A DNA stretch of 64,000 nt from positions 124,001 to 188,000 of the forward strand of contig CAVRGG010000003.1 of assembly GCA_963720695.1 (NCBI GenBank). The letters run 5' to 3'. The position numbers and the translations under genes were made by a program. This document shows, piece after piece, positions 29,101 through 37,666 of the stretch. The stretch comes from UBA668 sp963720695 (GTDB taxonomy: Bacteria; Actinomycetota; Acidimicrobiia; Acidimicrobiales; Ilumatobacteraceae). Within the stretch, counting starts at the first letter, position 1; the number at the start of each line of letters is the position of its first letter. The notes under the pieces were generated by a model that worked only from the letters and a program-made list of their open reading frames with translations, ran no database searches and was not told where the DNA came from.

Positions 29101-29244
29101 CTCCAAGCCGTCGCCGACCAACGATTCGCGGACGGGCGTCGCTCCGCCGACCTCCTGCGAGAAGCGGCCGAGCTGGCGACCGCGCAGGGCAACCTGCTGC
29201 TCGCCCGACGGGTCGCAGATCGTCATCCCTCTCGCGCGACATAG
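26110..29244 (+). CDS. BTAD / AAA-type large transcriptional regulator (SARP-LAL like)
   Basis: About 1044 residues. An OmpR-type winged helix (LTVHVLGAVEVRRDGHPVEL) and a bacterial transcriptional activation domain span about 1-250. An AAA/NTPase domain has Walker A IDGEPGIGKSTLC and Walker B WVILVDDLHWADQ. The C-terminal ~450 residues are helical repeats of TPR type. Such proteins are pathway activators that respond to a ligand or ATP. GTG 26110 fits the domain start; GTG 26092 would add six residues. The adjacent MDR gene, 33 bases downstream, is a possible target or cotranscribed gene. Confidence 0.88.
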   Translation: MLTVHVLGAVEVRRDGHPVELGGPQQRAVIAHLALDAGRVVSVERLIDRLWGDDPPRTPLGTLQSYVSRLRRAMEPTREAGAAPQVLVSEAPGYVLQVPAAQVDVHQFRALVAEARSAAAAGHHDLALARFDEALALWRGPALGGVGPEDQVRSIIIRLQEERDAAREDRFEALLALGRHVEAVPRLQAAVAEQPLRERLWELLSLALYRSSRQADALRVLADARAMLLDELGLDPGPALRDLEARILAQDPTLRPHTTDAAPAPVDVVEAPPPARAELVGRSREWTALVTAMAAAAVGRPQLVLIDGEPGIGKSTLCDALLTHAIDQGWRTAVGRCVEPGLAPSLWPAIEIVRDILASAPTRTAPSADPTENPLRRLAGARDLGRSISPVEMADQFVALLDEMAGPPWVILVDDLHWADQATLDVVRLALERLGSRPMLVVGAHRPPEIVPESVLGEALGDLHRSSLSTTRIRMTPLDTAGVSRLVEITTGVAPSAEVAERVHTRAGGNPLFVTELARLAGERGLTDSSDVPDAIRDVVRSRLAGLPERATAELEVAAVLGERFDLRTAMAASERDPDACLDALDAAIVTRILVPEADGFRFAHALVRDAVLAEVSPLRLARLHHRAADAILATHGDGPDEAEPIAHHRLASAAFADPVVVAAALVRASDIARWRTALDRAEQLAEEALTRLASVPRTARVNAVEVDAMEALVSAGFRRNEPSHSLRAIERVTAIAERGGSDAALALVTFLNWGDIDEAEHLADVAEPVERARALASRTTDAYASVTAGFMVAAFSFLQGHIEEAAQHAAVAIDAAGTPTPDASPEHVPLVLLPVVAGMIAALRDEPELAREHTHLRAAAWLAERSVVDPTAAMALAFNRALVQALFDRPQAVLDELRDAPRTPDNGFVGQQLATVDVLSAWARTKLGDAAALADGFAAMAIIDASEERILRAALRALLADGCIAIDDAAALDLLEQARREALDRGEVWWLPEILRLQAVADQRFADGRRSADLLREAAELATAQGNLLLARRVADRHPSRAT

Positions 29245-29277
29245 GGTGCGGCAGAACGCCACACCCGAGGAGTGCCC

Positions 29278-30414
29278 GTGAGCGATGTTCCTGCCACCAT
29301 GCGCCAGCTGCGATCGCTGGTCACCGCCGACGGTCGACTGGAGCTGTCCATCGCCGAGGTGCCGACCCCGGTCCCCGCGGACCACGAGGTGCTCGTCCGT
29401 GTCGAGGCCGCACCGATCAACCCCAGCGACCTCGGTCTGCTCCTCGCGGCCGCCGACCTGACCAAGGCGACGGCGACGGGTACTCCGGACTCGCCGATCG
29501 TCACCGCGCCGATCCCGGCCGCGCTGTTGCCGGGCATGCGCGCCCGGATCGGCGAGTCCATGCCCGTCGGCAACGAATGCTGTGGCACCGTGGTGGCCGC
29601 GGGCTCATCACCGGAGGCTCAGGCGATGCTCGGCAAGCTCGTCGCGATGGCCGGCGGCGCCAGCTACGCCGAGTACCGCAACGTGCCGACCATGCTGTGC
29701 ATGGTGCTCAAGGACGGCACCACACCCGCCCAGGGTGCGTCCTGCTTCGTCAATCCGCTGACCGCGCTCGGCATGGTGGAGACGATGCGGATGGAGGGTC
29801 ACACCGCGCTCGTGCACACCGCCGCGGCATCCAACCTCGGCCAGATGCTGAACCGCATCTGCCTCGCCGACGGTGTGCCGCTGGTCAACATCGTCCGTCG
29901 CCCCGAACAGGCCGCGATCCTGACCGACCAGGGGGCGGTGCACGTGTGCGACTCCAGCTCCCCGACCTTCCTCGACGACCTCACCGCCGCCCTCGTCGCC
30001 ACCGGCGCCACCATCGCCTTCGACGCGATCGGCGGCGGGCCGTTGGCCGGTCAGATCCTGGGATGCATGGAGGCCGCCGCCAACGCCACGGCCACCGAGT
30101 ACAGCCGCTACGGGAGCACGACCCACAAGCAGGTCTACATCTACGGCGGACTCGACCGCGGTCCCACCGAGCTCACCCGCAACTTCGGCATGGCGTGGGG
30201 TGTCGGCGGCTGGTTGCTGACTCCGTTCCTGGGCAAGGTCGGACTGGAGACGATGATGCGTCTGCGCGACCGCGTCGTCGACGAGCTCACCACCACGTTC
30301 GCCAGCCACTACACCGACGAGGTGTCGCTCGCCGGAGCGCTCGACCTCGACGCGATCCGCGCCTATGCCAAGCAGGCCACCGGGCAGAAGTTCCTCATCC
30401 GCCCCACTGCCTGA
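29278..30414 (+). CDS. MDR-superfamily NAD(P)-dependent oxidoreductase
   Basis: 378 residues. GAGGAG lies five bases before GTG 29278. It has a GroES-like N-terminal domain (DHEVLVRVEAAPINPSDLGL) and a Rossmann domain (ALVHTAAASNLGQMLNRICL). It lacks the catalytic and structural zinc ligands of alcohol dehydrogenases, so it is closer to quinone reductases or enoyl reductases. Residues 60-95 hold an insertion relative to the compact members. Substrate unknown. Its last 20 bases overlap the convergent adenosine deaminase gene. Confidence 0.85.
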   Translation: MSDVPATMRQLRSLVTADGRLELSIAEVPTPVPADHEVLVRVEAAPINPSDLGLLLAAADLTKATATGTPDSPIVTAPIPAALLPGMRARIGESMPVGNECCGTVVAAGSSPEAQAMLGKLVAMAGGASYAEYRNVPTMLCMVLKDGTTPAQGASCFVNPLTALGMVETMRMEGHTALVHTAAASNLGQMLNRICLADGVPLVNIVRRPEQAAILTDQGAVHVCDSSSPTFLDDLTAALVATGATIAFDAIGGGPLAGQILGCMEAAANATATEYSRYGSTTHKQVYIYGGLDRGPTELTRNFGMAWGVGGWLLTPFLGKVGLETMMRLRDRVVDELTTTFASHYTDEVSLAGALDLDAIRAYAKQATGQKFLIRPTA

Positions 30415-31477
30415 ACGAACCCGACACCTCCAGCTCGGGGATCCGGGCGGCCCACTGATCGAACTCGTCGCGAAGGCGATGCCGCGTCGGCTCGTCGACG
30501 AACGCCGCGTCGATCGCGTGCGTCGTGCATCGCCAGATCTCGGGCAACGTCAACCCGAGCTCGCGCTGGCACTTCACGAGCTCCTCGGACAGGGTGACGT
30601 CGGAGATCGTGAGGTCGTCGGTGTTGATCGTGACGGGCACACCGCGACGAACGAGCAGGGGAAGCGGATGGTCGGCAAAGCGGTCGACGGTGCCGGCCTG
30701 CAGGTTGCTCGTCGGGCAGAGGTCGAGGGTGACGCCTCGGTCGATCAACGCCTGCATCACCGATTCGCTCGCCACCGCCGACGCACCGTGGGCGATGCGA
30801 TCCGGCTCGAGCTCCAACGCTCTCGCCACCAACGAACCGTCGTCGAGCAACTCGCCGGCGTGCACGGTGATGCCCAGCCCGCCGGCCCGCGCGATCTCGA
30901 ACGCGGCGCGGTGGACGGTCGGGTCTGGATCCGCTGCTTCGTACCCGGCGAGGTCGAAGCCGGTGACGCCGAGCGCGTGGTGGGCGACGGCGGCGGCGGC
31001 GACCTCCGCGGTCGCAGCGGGGCTGTCGGCCCGAATGGCGACGACGGTCAGCCGCACGTCGATGCCGCACCGCCGAGCGGCGACGTCGGTCGCCACGGCC
31101 ACCGCCTCGATCACGTCGTGCAGCGAGAGGCCCGCACGGCGATGGAACGACGGCGCCCACTTGATCTCCGCGTAGCGAACACGATCGGCCGCCTTGTCCT
31201 CGACGAGCTCGGTGGCGATGCGAGCGAGGGCGTCCCGATGCTGCATGAGCGCGATCGGCAACTCGAACGCCTTGAGCAGCTCGGCCTGCGATCCCGGTCG
31301 GGGCGGCGCGACCAGCGCGTCGAACATGCCGTGCCAGGTCGTCGGGGCGTCGATCCCGTACTGACGTGCGAGTTCGATGGCGGTCGCGGGCCGCAACCCG
31401 CCGTCGAGGTGCAGGTGCAACTCGGCCTTCGGCATCGCCTCGATCAGGCGGCGGACGGCACTCGCCGGGTCGCTCAC
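30395..31477 (-). CDS. add: Adenosine deaminase
   Basis: 360 residues. Zinc ligands are HLHLD (H21, H23) and the His of TVHAGE. The catalytic and last metal residues are in AHGAS and NTDDLTIS, and SNLQAGTV matches the substrate loop. It deaminates adenosine or deoxyadenosine to inosine in purine salvage. GTG 31477 overlaps the stop of the upstream membrane gene in GTGA, so the two are coupled. The open frame continues upstream but antisense-like, without protein features. Confidence 0.92.
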   Translation of the reverse strand: MSDPASAVRRLIEAMPKAELHLHLDGGLRPATAIELARQYGIDAPTTWHGMFDALVAPPRPGSQAELLKAFELPIALMQHRDALARIATELVEDKAADRVRYAEIKWAPSFHRRAGLSLHDVIEAVAVATDVAARRCGIDVRLTVVAIRADSPAATAEVAAAAVAHHALGVTGFDLAGYEAADPDPTVHRAAFEIARAGGLGITVHAGELLDDGSLVARALELEPDRIAHGASAVASESVMQALIDRGVTLDLCPTSNLQAGTVDRFADHPLPLLVRRGVPVTINTDDLTISDVTLSEELVKCQRELGLTLPEIWRCTTHAIDAAFVDEPTRHRLRDEFDQWAARIPELEVSGSFRQWGG

Positions 31478-32751
31478 GTGGCGGGCGTCTCGATCAGCGC
31501 TGGTGAGGCCGCGTTGCGGTTGACGTAGAGCACGCCCGCCACCGCGAGCGCACCGATCAGCACCACGGACAGCCACGAGATGCCGACCGCCGCCAGCAGG
31601 AACAGGCTCAGCCCGATGACCACCATGCGGGCGATCTCGGCGTGGTCGCGAACCAGCAGCGCGAGCCAGGAGTGGGTGCCGTCGGCCGAGGGGCGCAGCA
31701 TCCGCACCAGGATGCCGACGACGATGCCGACGATGGCGAGGATGACGAGCGTCCGCGCGAGCGACGAGGTGAGCGATTCGGTGATGTTGACCGCGGCGTG
31801 GCGGATGCCGACGGCGTCGATCGTGCGGTTGAGGACGCTGACCACCTGGTCGATCCCGATGCGGAGCAGGACCGCACCGATGCCGATGCCGAGCGTGAGC
31901 TGGGCGAGCGTGCGACGACGATCCACCGAGACGAACAGTGCGGCGGCGAGGAGGGCGAGCGCCAGGATCACGAGCAGCACCGTGCCGCGCTGGAACACGG
32001 CCAGGGCGCGCTGGGCCGTGGAGAGGGTGGCGGCACCCTGGTCGACCTTCTGGGAGTCGATGAGGACGATCTGACCGAAGTTCTCGGGCACGCTGACCCC
32101 GAAGATCCGGGCAAGGATCTTGACCCTCACGTCGCTCGTCACGTTCTGGGCGAGCTCGGTCAGGTCGAAGCGGTCGCTGATGATGCCGTTCGCCTGCAGC
32201 TGCTCGACGGTGCGGACGACGAGCGGGACCACATCGAGGGTCACCTGGCCGTCGACGATCGAGAACACCGAGTCGGGCGCCAGACCGTCGCCCTCGAGCA
32301 GGCGGATCGCCGTGGCGTGCGCGACCCTGACCGCGTCGGTGAGCAGCTTGCGCCCGGCGTCGCTGCCCACCACCGCCGTGACCTGCTTCTCGACGATGTC
32401 GCGCAATGCTGCGGAGATCACCGGGGCGAGCTTGTCGAGCTGGCTCGGCAGGACGCCTTCGAGCATGGTGTTGACGTCGACGAGCTGCACGAGCTGGTCG
32501 GTGACCTTCACCGCGAGGGCGTCGACGACGGCCGGATCGGACGCTGCCCGGTCCACCGCGGCGACCACCCGGTTCGGATCGAGCACCGTCCGCTTTGCCC
32601 ACACGGCGATCGTCGAGGTGAGGAAGAGCACGACGGCCAGGACCACCAGCACGACCGTGGTGATCCGACGCGGGCGATGAGGGTCGGGGACCGACACGGC
32701 GTCGACTGGAGCGGGGGTGGCGGGTTCGACCTCGTCGGCCTCACTGTTCAT
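31474..32751 (-). CDS. Integral membrane protein, actinobacterial family of unknown function
   Basis: 425 residues from ATG 32751, which has TACCGT six bases upstream (leaderless type). Layout: an acidic cytoplasmic N-terminus, a helix at about 32-55, a large extracytoplasmic domain of about 190 residues (VDALAVKVTDQLVQLVD, ALRDIVEKQVTAVV), then a cluster of five or six helices. I know similar proteins in other actinobacteria but no function. It is coupled to adenosine deaminase by a four-base overlap. Confidence 0.82.
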   Translation of the reverse strand: MNSEADEVEPATPAPVDAVSVPDPHRPRRITTVVLVVLAVVLFLTSTIAVWAKRTVLDPNRVVAAVDRAASDPAVVDALAVKVTDQLVQLVDVNTMLEGVLPSQLDKLAPVISAALRDIVEKQVTAVVGSDAGRKLLTDAVRVAHATAIRLLEGDGLAPDSVFSIVDGQVTLDVVPLVVRTVEQLQANGIISDRFDLTELAQNVTSDVRVKILARIFGVSVPENFGQIVLIDSQKVDQGAATLSTAQRALAVFQRGTVLLVILALALLAAALFVSVDRRRTLAQLTLGIGIGAVLLRIGIDQVVSVLNRTIDAVGIRHAAVNITESLTSSLARTLVILAIVGIVVGILVRMLRPSADGTHSWLALLVRDHAEIARMVVIGLSLFLLAAVGISWLSVVLIGALAVAGVLYVNRNAASPALIETPAT

Positions 32752-32786
32752 GTCGCGACGGTACGCCGTGGCGGCGACCGAGATCG

Positions 32787-34019
32787 TCACCCTGACCGAG
32801 TGATCCCCTCGGCCTCCGGCTCGTGATGCGTCGCGGCGTATCTTCCGGCGATCGGTGCAGCGGAGAGTCCATGGAGGACCACGCTGGCCACCACGGTCGT
32901 CGTGATGACGACGACGACTCGATCGCCGTCGTGCGGAGCGAGCCCATCGAAGGCGAGCAGTGCGAACACCACCGACGCCAGCCCCCGGGGGCCGAACCAG
33001 CCGATCACCAACACCGTGGCGCGGTCGAAGCCGGTCCCGATCAGCGCGAGCGCCACGGGCACCATCCGGACCACGGTCAGCGCGATCGCCGCGAAGAGGA
33101 CGTCACGCCAGCCGACGTCGGCGAGCAACGGCACCATGACGGCACCGAACAGGAACCACACCAGCAACGACATGAGCTCGGCAGAGTCGTGGGTGAACTC
33201 GAGCGAGCCGTCGCGGTCGTCCGTCGTCATCGCCCCGTAGGCCATGCCGGCGACGAACGCAGCGACGAAGCCGTTGCCACCGCCCTCCACGGCGAGGGCG
33301 TACGACAGCACGGCGAGCGCGAGGACCGCGACGTCGTGGTACACGCGACCGCCCCACTGCTTGCGACGTGCCACACCCAGCAGCCATCCGCCCACGAGCC
33401 CGACGGCACACCCGATCACGACACCGAGGCCGAGTTCGCGCAACGCCTTCGTGTCGGACTCGATCTCGAACGCGGTGCCGGCGACGGCGGCAACGATGAA
33501 GACGTTCACGAAGGGTGTGGCGATGCCGTCGTTGAGGCCACTCTCGACGTTCAGCACGCGGCGAATTCGCGACGGGACGCGTTCGTCGTCGATGATCGCC
33601 GCCCCGAGGGCCGCATCGGTCGGGGCGACAGCGGCCCCGATCACCGCGCACACCCACCAGGACAGACCCGGGAGCACCAGGTGCGCAGCGAGGGTACCGA
33701 CGGCGATCGTGATCGGGAGGCCGATGAGGAGGAGGCGGGTCGGAATGACGGCATCGTGCTGAAGTTCACGAACCCTCACCCGGGCGGCGTCCCCGAAGAG
33801 CACCACGGCCAGCGTGAATTCGGCGAGTTCTCGCAGCCCACCGTTGCCGAGACCGACTTCCACCAGGTGCAGTGGCCGGTTGGCGACCAGCAGACCCGCC
33901 GCGAGCAAGACCATCGGCGCGGTCAGGTTCCAACGCTCCGCCCGCTCGGCGATCAGGCTCCACAGCACGAGGGAGGCCGCGATGACGGCGACGACCTCCA
34001 GGTTCAGACCATGCTCCAT
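32787..34019 (-). CDS. CPA1-family sodium (cation)/proton antiporter
   Basis: About 410 residues and 11-12 hydrophobic segments from ATG 34019. Ion-binding motifs are APTDAALGAAI and VESGLNDGIATP, both typical of CPA1 exchangers. A C-terminal regulatory domain is lacking. It extrudes Na+ or K+ in exchange for H+ across the membrane. An ATG at 34127 adds 36 residues without family character; 34019 places the first membrane helix near the N-terminus and is preferred. Confidence 0.88.
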   Translation of the reverse strand: MEHGLNLEVVAVIAASLVLWSLIAERAERWNLTAPMVLLAAGLLVANRPLHLVEVGLGNGGLRELAEFTLAVVLFGDAARVRVRELQHDAVIPTRLLLIGLPITIAVGTLAAHLVLPGLSWWVCAVIGAAVAPTDAALGAAIIDDERVPSRIRRVLNVESGLNDGIATPFVNVFIVAAVAGTAFEIESDTKALRELGLGVVIGCAVGLVGGWLLGVARRKQWGGRVYHDVAVLALAVLSYALAVEGGGNGFVAAFVAGMAYGAMTTDDRDGSLEFTHDSAELMSLLVWFLFGAVMVPLLADVGWRDVLFAAIALTVVRMVPVALALIGTGFDRATVLVIGWFGPRGLASVVFALLAFDGLAPHDGDRVVVVITTTVVASVVLHGLSAAPIAGRYAATHHEPEAEGITRSG

Positions 34020-34243
34020 CGCGACAGTGTTGTGCACCCGGAAGTGCCGCGGCGTCACCCCGGAGAGGTGATGTTCGTCGCTCCGGTCGAGCGCCGAACC
34101 GCGAGGAATCGTTGATGCCCCGCTCATCGTCAGGTTTGCATCAAGAACCCGCGCTCACCTGCCGATGACTTGGCCATGCGATCGCATCGGACGATCACGG
34201 CTGGGCTCGCGCCCATGACCGCGCCACACGAAGAGGTACCTCG

Positions 34244-35863
34244 TTGAACACCTTCGAGGCTCCTCCTCGGTCGCCGCGCGCCAATCACATGCCTGACCCG
34301 TTCTGCCCGCGATTGCCATCGGCCACTCGGACACGCACCGCGGCGACGGTGTCGGACTCGACGATGGTTGCAGCTCTCGAAGTCCACAATCCGCAGCCCT
34401 CTCGACCGATCGGCGTGCCGGCGAGCGGATCGGACCACTTCACGCCCATCCGCCGTCGACAGGCCACCAGCGGGTTCCGGTTGTTCCGCCGGTTGCTCGC
34501 TGCGGTCATCGTGGCCGGCAGCGTCGCCGGTGGCGTCTTCGTCTATCGCACCTACATCGACACCGCACCACCGCACCCCAAGGAGTGGGATCCCCGGGTG
34601 GCGGGACTCGCGTCGTTCGTGGAGAGCGAGCGCGGGCTGGTGTTCAAGCATCCGATCTACCTGGACTTCCTCGACGACACCGCGTACGCCGCCACGATCA
34701 CTCCGGAGGTGACGTCCCTCGACGATGCGACCGTGGAGGACGCCTCGATCGAATCGGACCTCCTCGACGCCTTCACGCTCACCGCCGGCTATGACGCCGT
34801 GGCCGGGCAGCAGACCTTCGACTCGGTCAGCACGCTCGGCGTCTACACCCCGTCGACCGACCGGATCACGCTGCGTGGCACGCAGTTGACCCCCGCGCTC
34901 AAGGTCGTGGTGGTCCACGAGTTGACGCACGCACTGCAGGAGCAGTACTTCGGCCTGCACCTGGACGGCGGCGACGACCTGTCGGTGCGCAGCATCGCGG
35001 AGGCGGACGCCATGCGCGTCGAGAGCGCCTACCTGGCCGGCCTGACGCCTGACGAACAGGCGGCCGTCGCGGCGGAGAACGCCGCACGGCCGAACATCCT
35101 CGGCGCACTCGGCACGCTGCCCTGGCCGGTCGTGGAACTGCACTACGCCCCGTATCGACTGGGCCCGACGCTGCTCGCCACCGTCTACGCCCGCTCCGGC
35201 AATGCCGGCGTCGATGCGCTGCTTCGCAATCCACCGCCGGAGGAAGTCCTCATCAGCCCGTGGAAGTACCAGATGGGCGAGACGGACGTGCAGCTCTCCG
35301 TGGCGGCTCCCAAGGAGGCCTCCGTCGTGCACGGCTCGCGGCCCCTGTCGATGATGCGAATCCTCGTGATGCTCGATGCGTGGCTGCCCTGGTCGATGGC
35401 ACGTGGCGCACTCGATGGATGGGCCGGCGGGGCATACGTCACCTATCACCGCGGCGGCTCGAAGGGCGCCCTGTGCTTCACCGCGACCGCCGTGTTCGAC
35501 AACAGCCCCGACCAGTTCCTCAACGCTCTCACGTGGTGGGCAGCGGCCTCGGGAACGACGACCTCGCCCACGGTGAACGGCAACAGCGTCACCTTCGAGT
35601 CGTGTGCTCGCGGTCTGCGAGCGATCGCTCCGCCGGTGCCGGTGCTCGGCCCGGGCGCCGAGATCCGGCTCGAGTACGCCTCCATCCCCGACGGCGCGAT
35701 CCTCACCACGCAGGCGTCGGCCATGCCGTTCCTCTGCACCGCACGGACGATGATCGACGACCCGACCGCAGCACCGCTCCTCGCATCGTTCGGCCGGACC
35801 CCCGACCAGCAGGCCGAGGTCGACCGGATTCGACTCGCTGCGGCGGCCGGCTGCGGCTTCTGA
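34244..35863 (+). CDS. Membrane-anchored HExxH zinc metalloprotease-like protein
   Basis: 539 residues. AAGAGG lies seven bases before TTG 34244. A basic N-terminal region, one membrane helix at about 83-101, then a large outer domain. The zinc motif VVHELTHALQEQ has H225, E226 and H229; E253 in SIAEADAMRVE is a candidate third ligand (gluzincin order). The rest (ALDGWAGGAYVTYHRG, and Cys pairs near the C-terminus) resembles no peptidase family I can name. It probably acts outside the membrane. It diverges from the antiporter across 224 bases that include the unused upstream start. Confidence 0.75.
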   Translation: MNTFEAPPRSPRANHMPDPFCPRLPSATRTRTAATVSDSTMVAALEVHNPQPSRPIGVPASGSDHFTPIRRRQATSGFRLFRRLLAAVIVAGSVAGGVFVYRTYIDTAPPHPKEWDPRVAGLASFVESERGLVFKHPIYLDFLDDTAYAATITPEVTSLDDATVEDASIESDLLDAFTLTAGYDAVAGQQTFDSVSTLGVYTPSTDRITLRGTQLTPALKVVVVHELTHALQEQYFGLHLDGGDDLSVRSIAEADAMRVESAYLAGLTPDEQAAVAAENAARPNILGALGTLPWPVVELHYAPYRLGPTLLATVYARSGNAGVDALLRNPPPEEVLISPWKYQMGETDVQLSVAAPKEASVVHGSRPLSMMRILVMLDAWLPWSMARGALDGWAGGAYVTYHRGGSKGALCFTATAVFDNSPDQFLNALTWWAAASGTTTSPTVNGNSVTFESCARGLRAIAPPVPVLGPGAEIRLEYASIPDGAILTTQASAMPFLCTARTMIDDPTAAPLLASFGRTPDQQAEVDRIRLAAAAGCGF

Positions 35864-35893
35864 CCCACCCGTCGAGAGCCGTACGATCGGTGC

Positions 35894-36319
35894 ATGAGCA
35901 CCGGATCGATGACCCTCGAAGAACGCGACGACTTCCTGCGAGGTGTCCACGTCGGCATCCTCGCCATCGACGAGCCCGGTCGTGGCCCTCTCGCGATGCC
36001 GATCTGGTACATCTACCGCGACGGCTCGATCGAGATCGGCATGGACGGCGGGTCGCTGAAGGCCCGACTGTTGCGTGCGGCGGGGCGTGCGACGCTGACC
36101 GTGCAGGACGAAGCGCCGCCCTACAAGTACGTGTGCGTCGAAGGGCCCGTCGAGATCCGCGCCGAATCCCGCGACACGGTGGAGATGGCCAGCCGATACC
36201 TCGGCGAGGAACTCGGCGAGTGGTACGCCCGCACGAACCCCCCGACGCCGTCGTCGGTGGTCGCGATCCTGCGGCCCGAGCACTGGCGCACGTTCGACTT
36301 CGGAAAGACCCTCGGCTGA
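35894..36319 (+). CDS. Split-barrel FMN/F420-binding protein (PNPOx-like)
   Basis: 141 residues with the flavin-reductase split barrel (VGILAIDEPGRGPLAMPIWY, KARLLRAAGRATLTVQDE, YKYVCVEGPVEI). It is closest to the F420-dependent FDOR-B/PPOX group of actinobacteria. It probably reduces or binds a small cofactor or substrate in the cytoplasm. TACGAT sits six bases before ATG 35894, a leaderless-type promoter. The M20 peptidase gene follows after 10 bases. Confidence 0.85.
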   Translation: MSTGSMTLEERDDFLRGVHVGILAIDEPGRGPLAMPIWYIYRDGSIEIGMDGGSLKARLLRAAGRATLTVQDEAPPYKYVCVEGPVEIRAESRDTVEMASRYLGEELGEWYARTNPPTPSSVVAILRPEHWRTFDFGKTLG

Positions 36320-36329
36320 GGAGCATGTG

Positions 36330-37663
36330 ATGACCGAACGACTCACTCACACCGGCGAGACGACGGAGCTGCTCGGCACGCTCATCCGCAACGCCTGCGT
36401 CAACGACGGCACCCCGGACTCCGGCGGTGAGCGACGCAACGCCGACACGCTGCAGACGTACCTCGAGGGTGCGGGACTGAACGTGGAGCAGTTCACCTCC
36501 CACGGCGACCGAACCTCGGTGGTGGCCCGCATCGAAGGCACCGACCCGAACGCACCGAAGTTGTGCCTCATGGGCCACACCGACGTCGTCCCCGTCAGCC
36601 GTGACGGATGGAGTCGCGACCCGTTCGGGGGTGAGGTCGTCGACGGCGAGATCTGGGGCGCGGCGCCGTCGACATGTTGAACATCACCGCGTCGATGGCG
36701 GTCGGCTTCAAGGAACTGGCACGGACCGGGTTCCGACCCAAGGGCGACATCATCTACTTCGGCGTCGCCGATGAAGAGGCCGGCGGCGTCTGGGGCGCGA
36801 AGTGGATGGTGGATCATCACTGGGACGCGATCGAGTGCGACTACGTGCTCACCGAGATGGGCGGATGGTCCCACGGTGGCGGCCGACATGTGGGCGTCAG
36901 CGTCGGCGAGAAGGGGCTCGCCTGGCGACGGTTGAAGGTGAAGGGCACCCCCGGGCACGGATCCATGCCCTACGGCGCGGACAACGCACTGCTGAAGGCG
37001 GCCGAGGTCGTTCGACGACTCGGCGAGTATCAACCCGGTGCCAAGCTCGACGAGCTGTGGGCGGCTCGGGTGATGGCCTCGAGTCTCCCCGACGACGTGA
37101 AGTCGGGCTTGCTGGACCCTGCCCGCCTCGAGGACACGTTGGCGACACTGCCCGTCCCCGCCGCCAAGCTGTTGCACGCCTGCACGCACACGACGATCTC
37201 GCCGAACGTCGTCCACGGCGGCGTCAAGACCAACGTGATTCCCGACTCGGTCGAGATCGATGTCGACATTCGTACGCTTCCCGGCGACGATCGCGACCGC
37301 GTGGCCGCCTACCTCGCCGAGGCGTTGGGCGATCTCGCCGGCGACGTGGAGATCTCCTCGATCTTCGACGACACGTCGTCGATCTCGCCGATGCACAACC
37401 AGATGTGGAACATCCTCCAGGACCGCACCAGAGTCGTCTATCCCGACGCCGAGCTCCTCCCCGAGCTCATCGTCGGCGGCACCGACAGCAGGTTCTTCCG
37501 CACCAAGGGCACGGTGGCGTACGGGACCGGCCTGTTCAGTCCCGGCGTGAGCTTCGAGCAGTTCGCCAGTCGCTTCCACGGCCACGACGAGCGGATCGAC
37601 ATCGAGAGCCTCGGCATGTCGACCGACTACTGGATCGGCATCTGTCACGACCTGTCGAACTGA
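36330..37663 (+). CDS. M20 metallopeptidase (ArgE/DapE/CPG2 type), frame broken
   Basis: GAGGAG lies six bases before ATG 36330. The first frame reads through the zinc-ligand motif LMGHTDVVPVSRDGW and fails at EIWGAAPSTC, stop 36678-36680. The next frame supplies AVDMLNITASMAV and continues with FGVADEEAGGVWGA, KGTPGHGSMPYG and the C-terminal His region to 37663. A single missing base near 36662 would restore WGRGAVDM and a 444-residue protein. Members hydrolyse N-acyl amino acids or dipeptides. It overlaps nothing and follows the split-barrel gene. Confidence 0.83.
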
Positions 37664-37666
37664 GGG

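Noticed and set aside
34176..34187. 12-base palindrome ATGCGATCGCAT
   Set aside because: A 12-base palindrome is expected many times by chance in 64 kb; no second copy or promoter link was seen.
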